From an uncultured Lachnospiraceae bacterium (GTDB lineage: Bacteria > Bacillota > Clostridia > Lachnospirales > Lachnospiraceae): a stretch of DNA of 61,801 nucleotides. The first letter of the stretch is position 1. Every line of letters starts with the position of its first letter. The position numbers and the translations under genes were made by a program. Under the pieces are notes generated by a model. That model did not search any database. It saw only the letters and a program-made list of their open reading frames with translations, and was not told the origin of the DNA. This document shows, piece after piece, positions 43,256 to 52,573 of the stretch. The stretch is taken from contig CAMQTN010000009.1 in assembly GCA_947037115.1 (NCBI GenBank), positions 1 to 61,801 on the forward strand, in the 5' to 3' direction.

Positions 43256-43309
43256 TTCGCGAAGCGAATCTCGTGATTGAGTGTAGCTCATGATTGAGCG
43301 TAGCTCAAT
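43256..43309. repeat. TTCGC-hairpin plus two 17-bp tandem units after ylbF
   Basis: TTCGC-GAA-GCGAA (43256-43268) is followed by GTGATTGAGTGTAGCTC (43273-43289) and ATGATTGAGCGTAGCTC (43290-43306), ending AATC next to the ylbF stop. Each unit can fold as GATTGAGC/GCTCAATC. The same module with three units follows rnj at 43682. Confidence 0.75.
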
Positions 43310-43642
43310 CTATTCAAAGTCGATCTCTTCCGCCAACAGCACATAAACCTCCTGCATCATGCGGCAAAAAGCAAGCTCTGCTTGCAAAAAGCCGTCCACA
43401 AAAGGATCTTCGCGAAACTTTTCATACTCCCGCTCAAAGGCCTCCATGCGGTCAAAAATCTCATCGCTGTCCGCCTCGTTCTGTAAATCAAAATTACGCT
43501 GTCTGAACTCATTCACTTTCTCGTAGAGTTCCGGCTGCTTTTTTATTTTTTCCCGCTGATACAGATATTCCTTATATGTGTCTGAGGTCATAATTGTATC
43601 CGCAAAGTGCTTGGCTGCCTCTATGATCTCTTTGTCTGACAT
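43310..43642 (-). CDS. YlbF/YmcA-family protein
   Basis: A 110-residue helical protein from ATG 43642 behind AAAGGAG. SDKEIIEAAKHFADTIMTSDTYKEY and the C-terminal MMQEVYVLLAEEIDFE match the Com_YlbF family. In B. subtilis, YlbF, YmcA and YaaT form the Y-complex, which directs RNase Y and affects competence and biofilm. Here a single member lies directly after the RNase J gene, which hints at a role in mRNA processing. Confidence 0.85.
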   Translation of the reverse strand: MSDKEIIEAAKHFADTIMTSDTYKEYLYQREKIKKQPELYEKVNEFRQRNFDLQNEADSDEIFDRMEAFEREYEKFREDPFVDGFLQAELAFCRMMQEVYVLLAEEIDFE

Positions 43643-43681
43643 GGTGTATTCTCCTTTTACCCTTTCCGCCTTCATGCCGGG

Positions 43682-43753
43682 TTCGCGAAGCGAATCTCGT
43701 GATTGAGCACAGCTCGTGATTGAGCGCAGCTCATGATTGAGCGTAGCTCAATC
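43682..43753. repeat. TTCGC-hairpin plus three 17-bp tandem units after rnj
   Basis: TTCGC-GAA-GCGAA (43682-43694) is followed by three units of 17 bp: GTGATTGAGCACAGCTC (43699), GTGATTGAGCGCAGCTC (43716) and ATGATTGAGCGTAGCTC (43733), then AATC just before the rnj stop. It is the same module as at 43256 with one extra unit. Confidence 0.75.
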
Positions 43754-43755
43754 GG

Positions 43756-45432
43756 TTATACTTCCATGATGATAGGTAATATCATCGGTCGTCTCTTCGT
43801 CTTTTTCCACACAAAATCGCTCAGTACATCCTTGACTGTGCTCTTTAATTTTCCCCAGTCTGTCTTTCCCCTGTCAAGACAGTCCTGCACAGCCTCGTCC
43901 ACCAAAAGCCTCGCCTCATCCAAAAGCTCGTCGGATTCTCTCACATAGACAAAACCTCTCGACACGATATCGGGCCCTGACACAAGCTGATCGCTGTGAG
44001 ACTCCAGCGCCATCACCACAATCATAATGCCGTCCTCCGCCAGATGCTGTCTGTCGCGCAGCACCACATTGCCCACATCTCCCACGCCGAGTCCGTCAAC
44101 CAAGATCGCGCCCACAGGCACTTTACCGTTCACGACGGCCTTATTGTCATCCATCTCCAGCACATCGCCGGACTGCAGCATGAAAATATTTTCCTTGGGG
44201 ATTCCCAGCTCCGCTGCAATTTTCGCCTGCGCCTTCCTGTGCTTATATTCCCCGTGGACGGGAACCGCATACCTGGGTCTCACCAGCGAATAAATCAGCT
44301 TGATTTCCTCCTGGCAGGCGTGTCCCGACACGTGCACGTCCTGAAAAATCACATCCGCACCCTTCATCTGCAATTCATTGATCACGTTGGTGACCGCCTT
44401 TTCGTTGCCCGGTATCGGATGGGAGGAAAAGATCACCGTGTCTCCCGGCATAATGGATATCTTTTTATGATTATTGCTAGCCATACGGCTTAAAGCCGCC
44501 ATACTCTCGCCCTGGCTTCCAGTGGTGATGATAACCGTCTTTTCAGGCGGATAGTTCTTGAGCTCCTCCACATCAATCAGGGTTCTGTCTGCAATCTGTA
44601 AATAGCCCAGCTTGGAGGCTGTCTCGATAATGTTAATCATGCTGCGGCCTTCCACCACAACCTTCCTGCCAAACCGTTCCGCCGCATTGATAATCTGACG
44701 CACCCTATCCACATTGGATGCAAAAGTCGCAATCAAAATACGGGTATCCTTGTGCTCCAGAAAAAGGGAGTCAAAGATCTTACCAACCGTCTTCTCAGAA
44801 GGCGTAAAGCCCAGCCTCTCCGCGTTGGTGGAGTCGCACATCAGCGCCAGCACGCCCTTCTTTCCGAGCTCTGCAAATTTCTGTAAATCGATGGCGTCGC
44901 CAAATACCGGCGTATAATCCACCTTAAAATCCCCTGTGTGAACCACCACGCCAGCGGGGGAATGAATGGCCAGCGCCGCAGCGTCCACGATGCTGTGGTT
45001 CGTCTTTATAAACTCAATCCGGAACTGTCCCAGATTAATGGACTGCCCAAACCTGACAACCTTTCTCTTGGTCGTCTTCATCAACCCATGCTCTTCCAGC
45101 TTATTTTCAATGATGCCCATAGTCAGTTTTGTTGCATAGACAGGTATGTTCAAGTCCTTAAGTACATAGGGCAGAGCCCCGATGTGATCCTCATGTCCGT
45201 GGGTGATCACAAACCCCTTCACTTTGTTTGTGTTGTCTTTCAGATAGGTGATGTCCGGTATCACCAGATCAATTCCCAGCATTTCGTCTTCCGGGAATGA
45301 CAGCCCGCAATCCACCACAACAATGCTATCCTCATATTCGAAGGCAGTAATATTAAGCCCAATCTGCTCAAGCCCGCCTAATGGGATAACCTTCAGCTTA
45401 CTCGCTGACTTTCCTTGTTCATTTTTTTTCAA
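43756..45432 (-). CDS. rnj: Ribonuclease J
   Basis: A 558-residue metallo-beta-lactamase/beta-CASP RNase that matures and degrades RNA by endonuclease and 5'-exonuclease action. Motifs are PLGGLEQIGLN, the zinc motif HGHEDHIGALPYV, HTGDFKVD, the beta-CASP motif ATFASNVDRVRQII, and VSGHACQEE, with a C-terminal RNase J domain. The start is TTG 45432 (a nearby ATG is out of frame), with GGAGGG about 11 nt upstream. It is inserted in the ireB-ruvX-DUF1292 block ahead of ylbF. Which paralogue (J1 or J2) is undecided. Confidence 0.95.
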   Translation of the reverse strand: MKKNEQGKSASKLKVIPLGGLEQIGLNITAFEYEDSIVVVDCGLSFPEDEMLGIDLVIPDITYLKDNTNKVKGFVITHGHEDHIGALPYVLKDLNIPVYATKLTMGIIENKLEEHGLMKTTKRKVVRFGQSINLGQFRIEFIKTNHSIVDAAALAIHSPAGVVVHTGDFKVDYTPVFGDAIDLQKFAELGKKGVLALMCDSTNAERLGFTPSEKTVGKIFDSLFLEHKDTRILIATFASNVDRVRQIINAAERFGRKVVVEGRSMINIIETASKLGYLQIADRTLIDVEELKNYPPEKTVIITTGSQGESMAALSRMASNNHKKISIMPGDTVIFSSHPIPGNEKAVTNVINELQMKGADVIFQDVHVSGHACQEEIKLIYSLVRPRYAVPVHGEYKHRKAQAKIAAELGIPKENIFMLQSGDVLEMDDNKAVVNGKVPVGAILVDGLGVGDVGNVVLRDRQHLAEDGIMIVVMALESHSDQLVSGPDIVSRGFVYVRESDELLDEARLLVDEAVQDCLDRGKTDWGKLKSTVKDVLSDFVWKKTKRRPMILPIIMEV

Positions 45433-45451
45433 AAAAATTTCCCTCCATTTT

Positions 45452-45709
45452 CTACTGAATAATATTCACGTCGTCCATCATGTTTTCAAACACAGACGCC
45501 ACTGCGTTTAATTTTTCATCGTCTTCAACAATCTCATACACTGCTTCCGGATCTTCCGGGGCGGAAACATCGCACAAAATAAGCGCCTCTCCGTCATCCT
45601 CTTCCGAATCCGCCACAAGAAGATAATTCACGCCGCCGATCGTCGTCTGCTCCAGAACATAGAAATCGACAGCTTCGCCCTCCCTTGGCATAAATGTAAC
45701 CTTTTCCAT
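45452..45709 (-). CDS. DUF1292 protein (YrzB-like)
   Basis: An 85-residue acidic protein (EKVTFMPREGEAVDFYVLEQ, then YLLVADSEEDDGEALILCDV) of the DUF1292 family. It has a five-strand core and no known function. The gene is nearly always next to ruvX and ireB in Firmicutes, as here. ATG 45709 overlaps the ruvX stop (TGATG) with GGAGG 10 nt upstream. An in-frame TTG one codon earlier is less likely. Confidence 0.88.
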   Translation of the reverse strand: MEKVTFMPREGEAVDFYVLEQTTIGGVNYLLVADSEEDDGEALILCDVSAPEDPEAVYEIVEDDEKLNAVASVFENMMDDVNIIQ

Positions 45710-46143
45710 CAATCAACAGCCTCCCTACAGAGCGAATCGAGGTATCCCTGTAAAATAAGACACGCCGCAATCTTGTCCACATAATCCTTGCGGTTTTTCC
45801 TGCGGATTCCGGCCTCTATCATAGCCCTGTCCGCCGCCACCGTCGTCAGTCTCTCGTCCCACAGCACAACGGGAAGCCCTGTCCGCCGTTCGAGTTTTTC
45901 CTTAAACTCTAACGAAAGTTCAGCCCGCTCCCCTATCGTATCGTTCATGTTCTTCGGAAAGCCCAGCACAATTCTGTCAACCTCATACTCCGCCGCCAGC
46001 GCTTCAATCCGCGCAAGCGTCCGTCTGAGCTTGTTCTCTTCCTTACGCCTGATGATTTCGATTCCCTGTGCCGTGATCAGCAACGGATCGCTGATAGCCA
46101 CGCCCACCGTTTTAGAACCAAAATCCAAACCCATAATTCTCAT
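45709..46143 (-). CDS. ruvX: Holliday junction resolvase-like YqgF/RuvX
   Basis: A 144-residue RNase H-fold nuclease of the YqgF family. It has [14 protein letters not shown] at the N-terminus, [29 protein letters not shown] and the final [14 protein letters not shown] with the catalytic Asp. It is linked to Holliday junction processing and 16S rRNA 5'-end maturation. It sits between ireB and the DUF1292 gene, as in B. subtilis yrzL-yrrK-yrzB. Confidence 0.93.
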   Translation of the reverse strand: MRIMGLDFGSKTVGVAISDPLLITAQGIEIIRRKEENKLRRTLARIEALAAEYEVDRIVLGFPKNMNDTIGERAELSLEFKEKLERRTGLPVVLWDERLTTVAADRAMIEAGIRRKNRKDYVDKIAACLILQGYLDSLCREAVD

Positions 46144-46174
46144 ATGTTCTTCTCACTCTAACTGACCAATTAAG

Positions 46175-46456
46175 TCAATTCTTCCTTGTCCGTTCGATGG
46201 AGTTCCTGATATATTCCACCAGCATTTCCTCCACGAGCTCGTCTCTCTCCACTTTCATGATAAGACTTCTTGCGTTCTTGTGGCTGGTAATGTAGGTGGG
46301 ATCGCCGGACATAATGTATCCAACGATCTGGTTGACCGGATTATATCCCTTCTCCGTCAACGCTTCATATACCGTTGACAGCACGAGCTTCACGCCTGTC
46401 TCCGGCTCCGTCTCCACGGTAAAAAACTGTGTGTTTTCTAAATCCCGATCCCGCAT
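46175..46456 (-). CDS. ireB: IreB-family regulatory protein (UPF0297)
   Basis: A 93-residue protein with the family core [28 protein letters not shown] and [20 protein letters not shown]. In Enterococcus IreB is a substrate of the PASTA-domain kinase IreK and acts in cephalosporin tolerance. The N-terminal region holds Thr residues (NTQFFTVET) that could be phosphorylated. It heads the ireB-ruvX-DUF1292 series. alaS, its usual upstream neighbour in B. subtilis, is not present here. Confidence 0.93.
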   Translation of the reverse strand: MRDRDLENTQFFTVETEPETGVKLVLSTVYEALTEKGYNPVNQIVGYIMSGDPTYITSHKNARSLIMKVERDELVEEMLVEYIRNSIERTRKN

Positions 46457-46624
46457 ATTTTCACGCCCTTATCTACCGTTTATTATTGCCTTCCTTATTC
46501 GTGCCCATTCGCAAAATTGCTGTTTTCCCCTGCAAACTGTACCTGTTAACAATACATAATCCCATAATACCCTATCATTTCATAAAATTCAATGTAAAAA
46601 TCCCGGTCAGGCAGACCGCCGCGA

Positions 46625-49612
46625 TCATCCCCTGCTTTCGCCGCCCTGTCTCTGATCCCACAGAAGAAGCCTCGCATCCTCCGAGAGCGCAGGCGGAACC
46701 GCACCCGGCCTTGCGAGATAAAAGCCCTGCAGGAGATCGGCGTCAAGTTCCAGAAGCTTTTTCATCTCCGCCCCTGTCTCTATCCCTTCCGCAATAATCT
46801 TCATATCCCGCTTATGCGCATACTGCACGATATTTCTCACAATCTGCTGCTTATTCTCATCCACGTCAATATCCCGCACAATAGTGACGTCCACCTTCAC
46901 ATAGTGAGGGTTCAGCGTCAGGAGGTTTAACTCACTGTTGTAGCCGCTTCCGTAGTCATCCAGTGCAAAAATACCGGTAAAGCCCTCCGCCGCGCTCTTT
47001 TTCCTGATGAGTTCCAGCTCCAGGTTCTCTGTCTCCGTAATTTCAAGGATTACCCGGTCCTGAATCTCCCCGAAACGCTCATGGTACTCCCGCTCATCTT
47101 CCTGCGTCATATCCTCATTGGCTATGGAATTAATAAACAGGAATGAGTCCTGCGATACCTGTCCATTGTCGAGAAGCGCCTTATAATTCTCGGTTGCCTT
47201 AAACATGGTCAGTTTTTCGATTTCACGCATGAGCCCTTCTTCTCTGGCAATCTGCAATACCATCTGGGGATCACGTAAACCCGGCATATCCACGCGCATC
47301 AAGGCTTCATACCCGAACACTTCGCCGTCTTCCGCCCGGAAAATGGGTTGGAAATGGTAGCTGATTTTGCGCGCTTCCAGCATCTGATGAAACTCCAGAC
47401 GGCTCTGGTCTTCGGACATCTGCTGTTTCCAGGCCTCCATGTCAAACTCTTTCAGCCGGCCTTTTTTTGTGCGTTTAACCTGATACATCGCAAAATCCGA
47501 ATACTTCATCAGAGTCGGCAGGTTATCGCTGTCCTCAGGATACCACGCATAGCCGCCTGACGCGCTCAACCCCATATTCTGCCCGTCGGGAAGCACAAAC
47601 TCCACCTCCCCGATCGCCCGGTACAACTTCTCAAGACAATCTCTGATCGCCTTTCTGTCATCAAATCCATAAAAAAGAATCTGAAATTCGTCACCGCCCA
47701 TACGGGCGCACAGTGTACCGTCCGGCGTATTTTCCTGAAAGCACCTGGCCGCCGTCTGTATATACAGATCACCAAAATTATGGCCGAATCTGTCGTTTGT
47801 GGTCTTCAGATTATCCAGATCTATCATAAGCAGAGCCGCGTGTTTCATCACGCCCGGCTGCGAAAACAGCTCCTCCGCCTCCCGGCGGAATCCCTGTCTG
47901 CCGTAGAGCTTGGTCAAAATATCGCTGTCGCGCTCCCGCTCGATCTGTTTCTTCTCAAGAGTGGAAGCCGTCACATCCTCCAGAAGCCCCACAAGCCTGT
48001 TTCCGTCCTGGGTTGTGGAGGAGCGCAGATATTTCACCCTTCCGTTTTTCTGCGGCATCGCGTAAATCGTACTTCCGTCCTCTGACGTTCGGGATCTGAG
48101 ATTTTTCTTAACCTCCGCCTTAATTTCGCGAAACTGATCCACCGTCAGATTGTCAATATCCACATTCTCCGCGCCCATCAGCGGAAAATAATTTGCGGTC
48201 ACAAAAACCCTGTCGGAGCCCTCTCTCAATTCATATCCCGCAAGATCCACACTGGACATACGAATAATCTGCATGAATCGGGTTGCGGAGTCCGACACCT
48301 CCTGCTGCATCCCGATAATCGCACTGGAAAACTGGTCAATCTCCCGAATGCCCGTATTCGGAAGAAAGAGCTGTTCTCCTGTCTGCTTCGCCTTTTCCAC
48401 CTCTCCCGAAAGCATGCGGATCGGTCTGGAAAGCCGGTAACTCACCAGAAAAATACCGACAAGCCCGATCAGTATTGTCCCGACAAACGAAGCCATCAGC
48501 ATTCTCTGCACCTGAATGGCGAACGCATAGAGATCATCCTCTTTTGCAAAACCGACCAAATACCACTTATCAGAATCAAACGGCGCATTTCTGCTGTAGA
48601 GCACTATATTTCTCACCGCGCCATAATACGCGTTCTCCTCATCCACCGCCGCATTCATCTGTTGATCCACAAAAAAGAATTTCAGCTCATCCAGATCTGT
48701 GCCGGACAACGCTTCACCGGACAGAGCCACCGGCGCCAATCCCCCGTCTTCCGTGCCACAGGCAAGCATATAAGAACCTCGTTCTCCCTCCAAAAGCTCC
48801 CCGCCTGGCAGAAGCGTCCGCAGGTAATCCGTCAAAAGTTCCACGCCGATCACGCCGTAGACCGTGCCGTCCGGCAGGATCAGGGGCTGCGAATAGGCGA
48901 TCGCTTCCCTGCTGTCTCCGGAAAGTGTGTAAGCCTGCGTAGTCCAGTAACCACAGGCCTCCGCGGAAAGTTTATCCTTTCCCTCAACTGCCGCCTGATA
49001 AGGCTTATAGAAAAAAGGCTGATCTATGCTGTCCTCCGCAGAAAAAACCGGCTGCCAGCTCGTATCCGTGGCGAGATATCCGGCCCGCACCACTGCCACG
49101 GGCGCCCTCTCCACCAAAATATCGGCATGGAGGTCGGAGGGCATGGAGGTCGGATCCAGATCCCGCAGATAAATTCCCTGTACGCTCCCAGATGTTCCCT
49201 CATCCAGACTGCCCGTATTTATGAGCATAAAAATACCCGACACCTGTTTGCCGTACATGGTGTCGATCATATCCTGGCAGACCTCATTGATCAGCGAAGC
49301 GCCCTCGCCCGCTTCCACAAACTCCTCCGGCGTCATTCCGCTGCCGTCAAGAATCTCCTGCAGGCAGGCGTCAACTTTATCACTGATCACACTTAAGTTC
49401 GACCAGTTGATCGCCATATCATTCGCCAGATAGCTTCCCCTGTTCTCCACCTGTTTTGCCAGAATGTCCTGCGCATTTCTGTTGAGTGTCCGAATGACGC
49501 CGCCCACCACCAGACTTCCCACGAGAAGAACCATCTCCACGGTCAGCACCAGCAGGAGGGATCGAAGCGTTATCCAGAAAATTGTCCTGTCTTTTCCCCT
49601 GTGATCAGACAT
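46625..49612 (-). CDS. Membrane GGDEF-EAL protein with Cache sensor
   Basis: A 995-residue cyclic-di-GMP enzyme. It has an N-terminal helix (about 15-36), an extracellular dCache-like sensor (about 40-370), a second helix (LMASFVGTILIGLVGIFLVS), a HAMP-like linker and a PAS-like region (about 450-570). The GGDEF domain has an intact ARMGGDEFQ. The EAL domain has GYEALMR, NPHYVKVD and DDYGSGYN. Both active sites look complete, so it may make and degrade c-di-GMP. It begins 32 bp after an orphan solute-binding lipoprotein gene, suggesting that protein feeds the sensor. Confidence 0.93.
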   Translation of the reverse strand: MSDHRGKDRTIFWITLRSLLLVLTVEMVLLVGSLVVGGVIRTLNRNAQDILAKQVENRGSYLANDMAINWSNLSVISDKVDACLQEILDGSGMTPEEFVEAGEGASLINEVCQDMIDTMYGKQVSGIFMLINTGSLDEGTSGSVQGIYLRDLDPTSMPSDLHADILVERAPVAVVRAGYLATDTSWQPVFSAEDSIDQPFFYKPYQAAVEGKDKLSAEACGYWTTQAYTLSGDSREAIAYSQPLILPDGTVYGVIGVELLTDYLRTLLPGGELLEGERGSYMLACGTEDGGLAPVALSGEALSGTDLDELKFFFVDQQMNAAVDEENAYYGAVRNIVLYSRNAPFDSDKWYLVGFAKEDDLYAFAIQVQRMLMASFVGTILIGLVGIFLVSYRLSRPIRMLSGEVEKAKQTGEQLFLPNTGIREIDQFSSAIIGMQQEVSDSATRFMQIIRMSSVDLAGYELREGSDRVFVTANYFPLMGAENVDIDNLTVDQFREIKAEVKKNLRSRTSEDGSTIYAMPQKNGRVKYLRSSTTQDGNRLVGLLEDVTASTLEKKQIERERDSDILTKLYGRQGFRREAEELFSQPGVMKHAALLMIDLDNLKTTNDRFGHNFGDLYIQTAARCFQENTPDGTLCARMGGDEFQILFYGFDDRKAIRDCLEKLYRAIGEVEFVLPDGQNMGLSASGGYAWYPEDSDNLPTLMKYSDFAMYQVKRTKKGRLKEFDMEAWKQQMSEDQSRLEFHQMLEARKISYHFQPIFRAEDGEVFGYEALMRVDMPGLRDPQMVLQIAREEGLMREIEKLTMFKATENYKALLDNGQVSQDSFLFINSIANEDMTQEDEREYHERFGEIQDRVILEITETENLELELIRKKSAAEGFTGIFALDDYGSGYNSELNLLTLNPHYVKVDVTIVRDIDVDENKQQIVRNIVQYAHKRDMKIIAEGIETGAEMKKLLELDADLLQGFYLARPGAVPPALSEDARLLLWDQRQGGESRG

Positions 49613-49644
49613 AGTTGTTTACCTGTCACTCTCTTGCAGACTGT

Positions 49645-51087
49645 TTAATGCTCAAAAGCCTGCAGGTTCTGCAATGTTTCCTCATACCACGCATCAAAAT
49701 TGTCGTCCGACTCAAATTCCGCCACCGACTCCTCCATGCTCAGTCCCTGCGCCATCCTGCCGACTACAATTTCCCTGTCTGCCGCCGCCTTGTCGCTGAG
49801 AGAATACTCCAGAATATTTCTCGCCCTGGTGCCGCCCTCGAAAGCCCTTGTCGTATACATTTCATTGCTGTTGACCATATCCACACCCACGTTCAGGGTC
49901 TTCAGCATGCCATCCTTGATCTTTGCACCGCTTTCCGCGATCGCATCCTTATTGTTTCCTGTCTTCGTCACTGGCAGATAGCCGGAGTCCACAGAAAACT
50001 TGATGTTTCTCTCATCCGCCGTAAACCATTTCAGAAATTCCACGCAGGCCTGCACCTCCGCTTCTTCCCCCTTCGTCACCACCATGCCGGCGCCCTGCTG
50101 TACCGCGTAGTCACCGCCCGGAAATGTAGGACATGGAAGTACGTCCATCTCTATAGGGTAGCTCTCAGAATCGCTCACGCTCACCGTATCCGGGAAAAAG
50201 GATACGCTCGAACTGGAACCCACATAAGCGATGATGTTTCCCGTCTTGATATCGTCGCTCCTGAAACGTCCCGTAGCCGCAAAATATCCCTTTATATAGG
50301 GTATGTAATAGTTATCCCACAGCTTACGCGCCACTTCCCTGTCAAAATGCAGCGTCATTTTACCTTCGGAAACCTGAAAAATCTCCTGCCCGAGCTGCAT
50401 ACTGCCAATCAGCATGTAATTGGCCATAGCGTCGCGGCCAAACAGCGCCTTGCCGTCGTCCGGCACGTCCGGCGTCCTTGCGTCCGTCCACTCATAATAC
50501 TTCTGCGCCGTGGCAACCAGCGTCTCCATATCGGCAAGATCGTCATAAGACGCTCCCGTTTCCGCCGCGAAAACATCCCAGTCCGTCTTGTTCAGAACAA
50601 GCACTTCCAGAGATTTCGCTGTGGGAAATATCTTAATTTCCCCTGTACCCGCAAAATCTCCCTCCTCAATGTAGCTGTCTATGTAAGCGCTTTTTTCTTC
50701 TTCACTCAGAAAGTCCTGCAGGTCCATAACCTGACCCATTTGGTCAACAGCAAGGGCCGTATCCGCGTAAGCCATAAAGATATTCGGCACTTCATCGGCT
50801 CCGACCTCTCCCTGCACCGCAGCGATGACATTCGTCTCCAAATCATTTACGGAGCCCTGGCTGACGCTCTTTACAAGAATGCCTTTCTCCGCGCCGGCAG
50901 TCTCGTTAAACTCCTCTACCAGACCGTCAAAGGCACTCAGCTGATCTCCGTTATAATAAGTCCAGACAGTAATCGTGGTCGGATTCTTCGGGTCAAACGC
51001 CGGCTCACTTCCACAGCCTGCAGCCGCGAACGTCAGACTCAAAACGCAAAGCGCACTAAGCGCTCTCCTTCTCTTCCGTGAAACCAT
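49645..51087 (-). CDS. Extracellular solute-binding lipoprotein, family 1
   Basis: A 480-residue lipoprotein with signal peptide and lipobox LTFAAAGC (Cys near 25). It continues as a carbohydrate-type periplasmic-binding fold (TITVWTYYNGDQLSAFDGLV, GADEVPNIFMAYADTA, GGDYAVQQGAGMVV). GGAGG precedes the ATG. No ABC permease or ATPase genes follow. The next gene is the GGDEF-EAL membrane protein. A role as a sensory ligand-binding protein is therefore as likely as transport. The ligand is unknown, with sugars the family default. Confidence 0.88.
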   Translation of the reverse strand: MVSRKRRRALSALCVLSLTFAAAGCGSEPAFDPKNPTTITVWTYYNGDQLSAFDGLVEEFNETAGAEKGILVKSVSQGSVNDLETNVIAAVQGEVGADEVPNIFMAYADTALAVDQMGQVMDLQDFLSEEEKSAYIDSYIEEGDFAGTGEIKIFPTAKSLEVLVLNKTDWDVFAAETGASYDDLADMETLVATAQKYYEWTDARTPDVPDDGKALFGRDAMANYMLIGSMQLGQEIFQVSEGKMTLHFDREVARKLWDNYYIPYIKGYFAATGRFRSDDIKTGNIIAYVGSSSSVSFFPDTVSVSDSESYPIEMDVLPCPTFPGGDYAVQQGAGMVVTKGEEAEVQACVEFLKWFTADERNIKFSVDSGYLPVTKTGNNKDAIAESGAKIKDGMLKTLNVGVDMVNSNEMYTTRAFEGGTRARNILEYSLSDKAAADREIVVGRMAQGLSMEESVAEFESDDNFDAWYEETLQNLQAFEH

Positions 51088-51141
51088 AGCCCTACCTCCA
51101 GACGCATTCTCCCTATTTAATCATTTAATCATAGCAGAAAT

Positions 51142-52470
51142 TCACCATCTGGTCAATAGATCGTGCGACGCGAGCATAATATCCTCCTCCAAAAAAGAAT
51201 CTGTCCTGCACCGGATCATGCGGTTTCGCAGGTTTTCCTCCTGCCCCGCCTCCTTCGCCACCTTAATATAGTTAGGCGTATGACCGGTCCAATAGGTTTT
51301 CCCTCCCCACTCCATAGTCTCCTCAAAGAGGACTTCCTGCATTTTTCCTGCAAAGGCCTGGCGGTACATCCGGGACATCTCCCGTTCCAGCTCCATCAGA
51401 CATTCGCTCCTCGCCGCCTTTTGCGCTTCCGTAAGCTGTCCCTCCATATCGGCGGCGCGGGTGCCCTGGCGGCGGGAATACTTAAAAATATGCATCTCAT
51501 AAAATCCCACCCGGCGCAGAAACGCCTCGGTCTGACGAAACTCCTCCTCGGTCTCCCCGGGAAACCCAACGATCACATCTGTAGTGATGGCCGGATTCGC
51601 ATAATGTTTTCTCAGTTGCTCCACCGCTCCAAAGTATGCCGCCGTATCATAACGCCGGTTCATCCTGCAAAGCACCGTGTCGCTGCCGCTTTGCAGGGAC
51701 AGATGAAAATGCGGACAAACCTTTGGCAGTGCGCTGATCTGTCCGGCAAATTCTTCCGTCACAATACCCGGTTCCAGTGAACCCAGACGGATTCTCCTGA
51801 TTCCTTCTATATCGGAAAGTTTTTCAAGCAGGGGCAGAAGTTCACTGCCGCCCCTGTCGGCGCCGTAGGAACTGATGTGAATGCCCGTCAGCACAATCTC
51901 CTGATAGCCGGCCTGTGCCATACCCTGCACTTCCCTTAATATGTCCTCCTCTTTTCGGCTCCTGACCCGTCCTCTTGCATAGGGAATGATGCAGTAAGAG
52001 CAGAACTGGTTACACCCGTCCTGAATCTTAATGTAGGCGCGGGTGTGCTCCGCCGTTCTTTTCAGCGTCATCTCCTCGTAGGCGGCATGATCGATGTCAA
52101 TCACGTCGCAGAAGGTCTCCTGCCTCTTTTCCAGATAATCTTCCAGAATTTCCACCAGATCTTTTTTTCGGTTATTTCCCACGGCCAGATCCACCGCCGC
52201 ATCCTTCTCCACGCTCTTTGTCCCCGTCTGAACATAACAGCCCACCGCCACCACCACAGCATTCGGATTCTGCTTTTTTGCCCGGTGAAGCATCTGCCTG
52301 CTTTTTCTGTCCGCGATATTTGTAACCGTACAGGTGTTCACGATATAAACATCCGCTGCTTCATCAAATGGTACAATTTTATATCCCCTTTCTTGTAACA
52401 TTTGTTGCATAAAGTCCATTTCATAGGCATTTACCTTACAGCCCAGATTATGTAATGCTACACTTTTCAT
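51142..52470 (-). CDS. mtaB: tRNA t6A37 methylthiotransferase MtaB
   Basis: A 442-residue radical-SAM methylthiotransferase that converts t6A37 to ms2t6A37 in tRNAs reading ANN codons. The N-terminal UPF0004 domain is HNLGCKVNAYEMDFMQQML with NTCTVTN and VGCYVQTG. The radical-SAM motif is CNQFCSYCIIPYARGR, and a C-terminal TRAM domain follows. GCKVNAYE and overall length favour MtaB over MiaB or RimO. Confidence 0.93.
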   Translation of the reverse strand: MKSVALHNLGCKVNAYEMDFMQQMLQERGYKIVPFDEAADVYIVNTCTVTNIADRKSRQMLHRAKKQNPNAVVVAVGCYVQTGTKSVEKDAAVDLAVGNNRKKDLVEILEDYLEKRQETFCDVIDIDHAAYEEMTLKRTAEHTRAYIKIQDGCNQFCSYCIIPYARGRVRSRKEEDILREVQGMAQAGYQEIVLTGIHISSYGADRGGSELLPLLEKLSDIEGIRRIRLGSLEPGIVTEEFAGQISALPKVCPHFHLSLQSGSDTVLCRMNRRYDTAAYFGAVEQLRKHYANPAITTDVIVGFPGETEEEFRQTEAFLRRVGFYEMHIFKYSRRQGTRAADMEGQLTEAQKAARSECLMELEREMSRMYRQAFAGKMQEVLFEETMEWGGKTYWTGHTPNYIKVAKEAGQEENLRNRMIRCRTDSFLEEDIMLASHDLLTRW

Positions 52471-52503
52471 AGTAATCCCCGCATTTTTTGTATTGTTTTA
52501 TCA

Positions 52504-52535
52504 TTGACTTTTGCGCTTCCAACATTTAGTATAAT
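52504..52535 (+). promoter_or_regulatory. Promoter of the HPr-like gene
   Basis: A perfect TATAAT (52530-52535) is preceded by TTGACT (52504-52509) at an unusually long 20-bp distance. Other -35 candidates at 17 bp are weak. The long spacer hints at activator control or a -35-independent promoter. Confidence 0.5.
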
Positions 52536-52573
52536 AGCCAGAAGGTATAAAAATCAAAGGAGGTAGTTCCGCA

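Noticed and set aside
43256..43753. The 17-bp repeats as a CRISPR array
   Set aside because: Units are directly adjacent with no unique spacers, only two and three copies occur, and no cas genes are present.
49615..51081. A 488-residue open frame opposite the solute-binding lipoprotein
   Set aside because: It is an antisense shadow of a well-supported gene, with no ribosome site and no domain.
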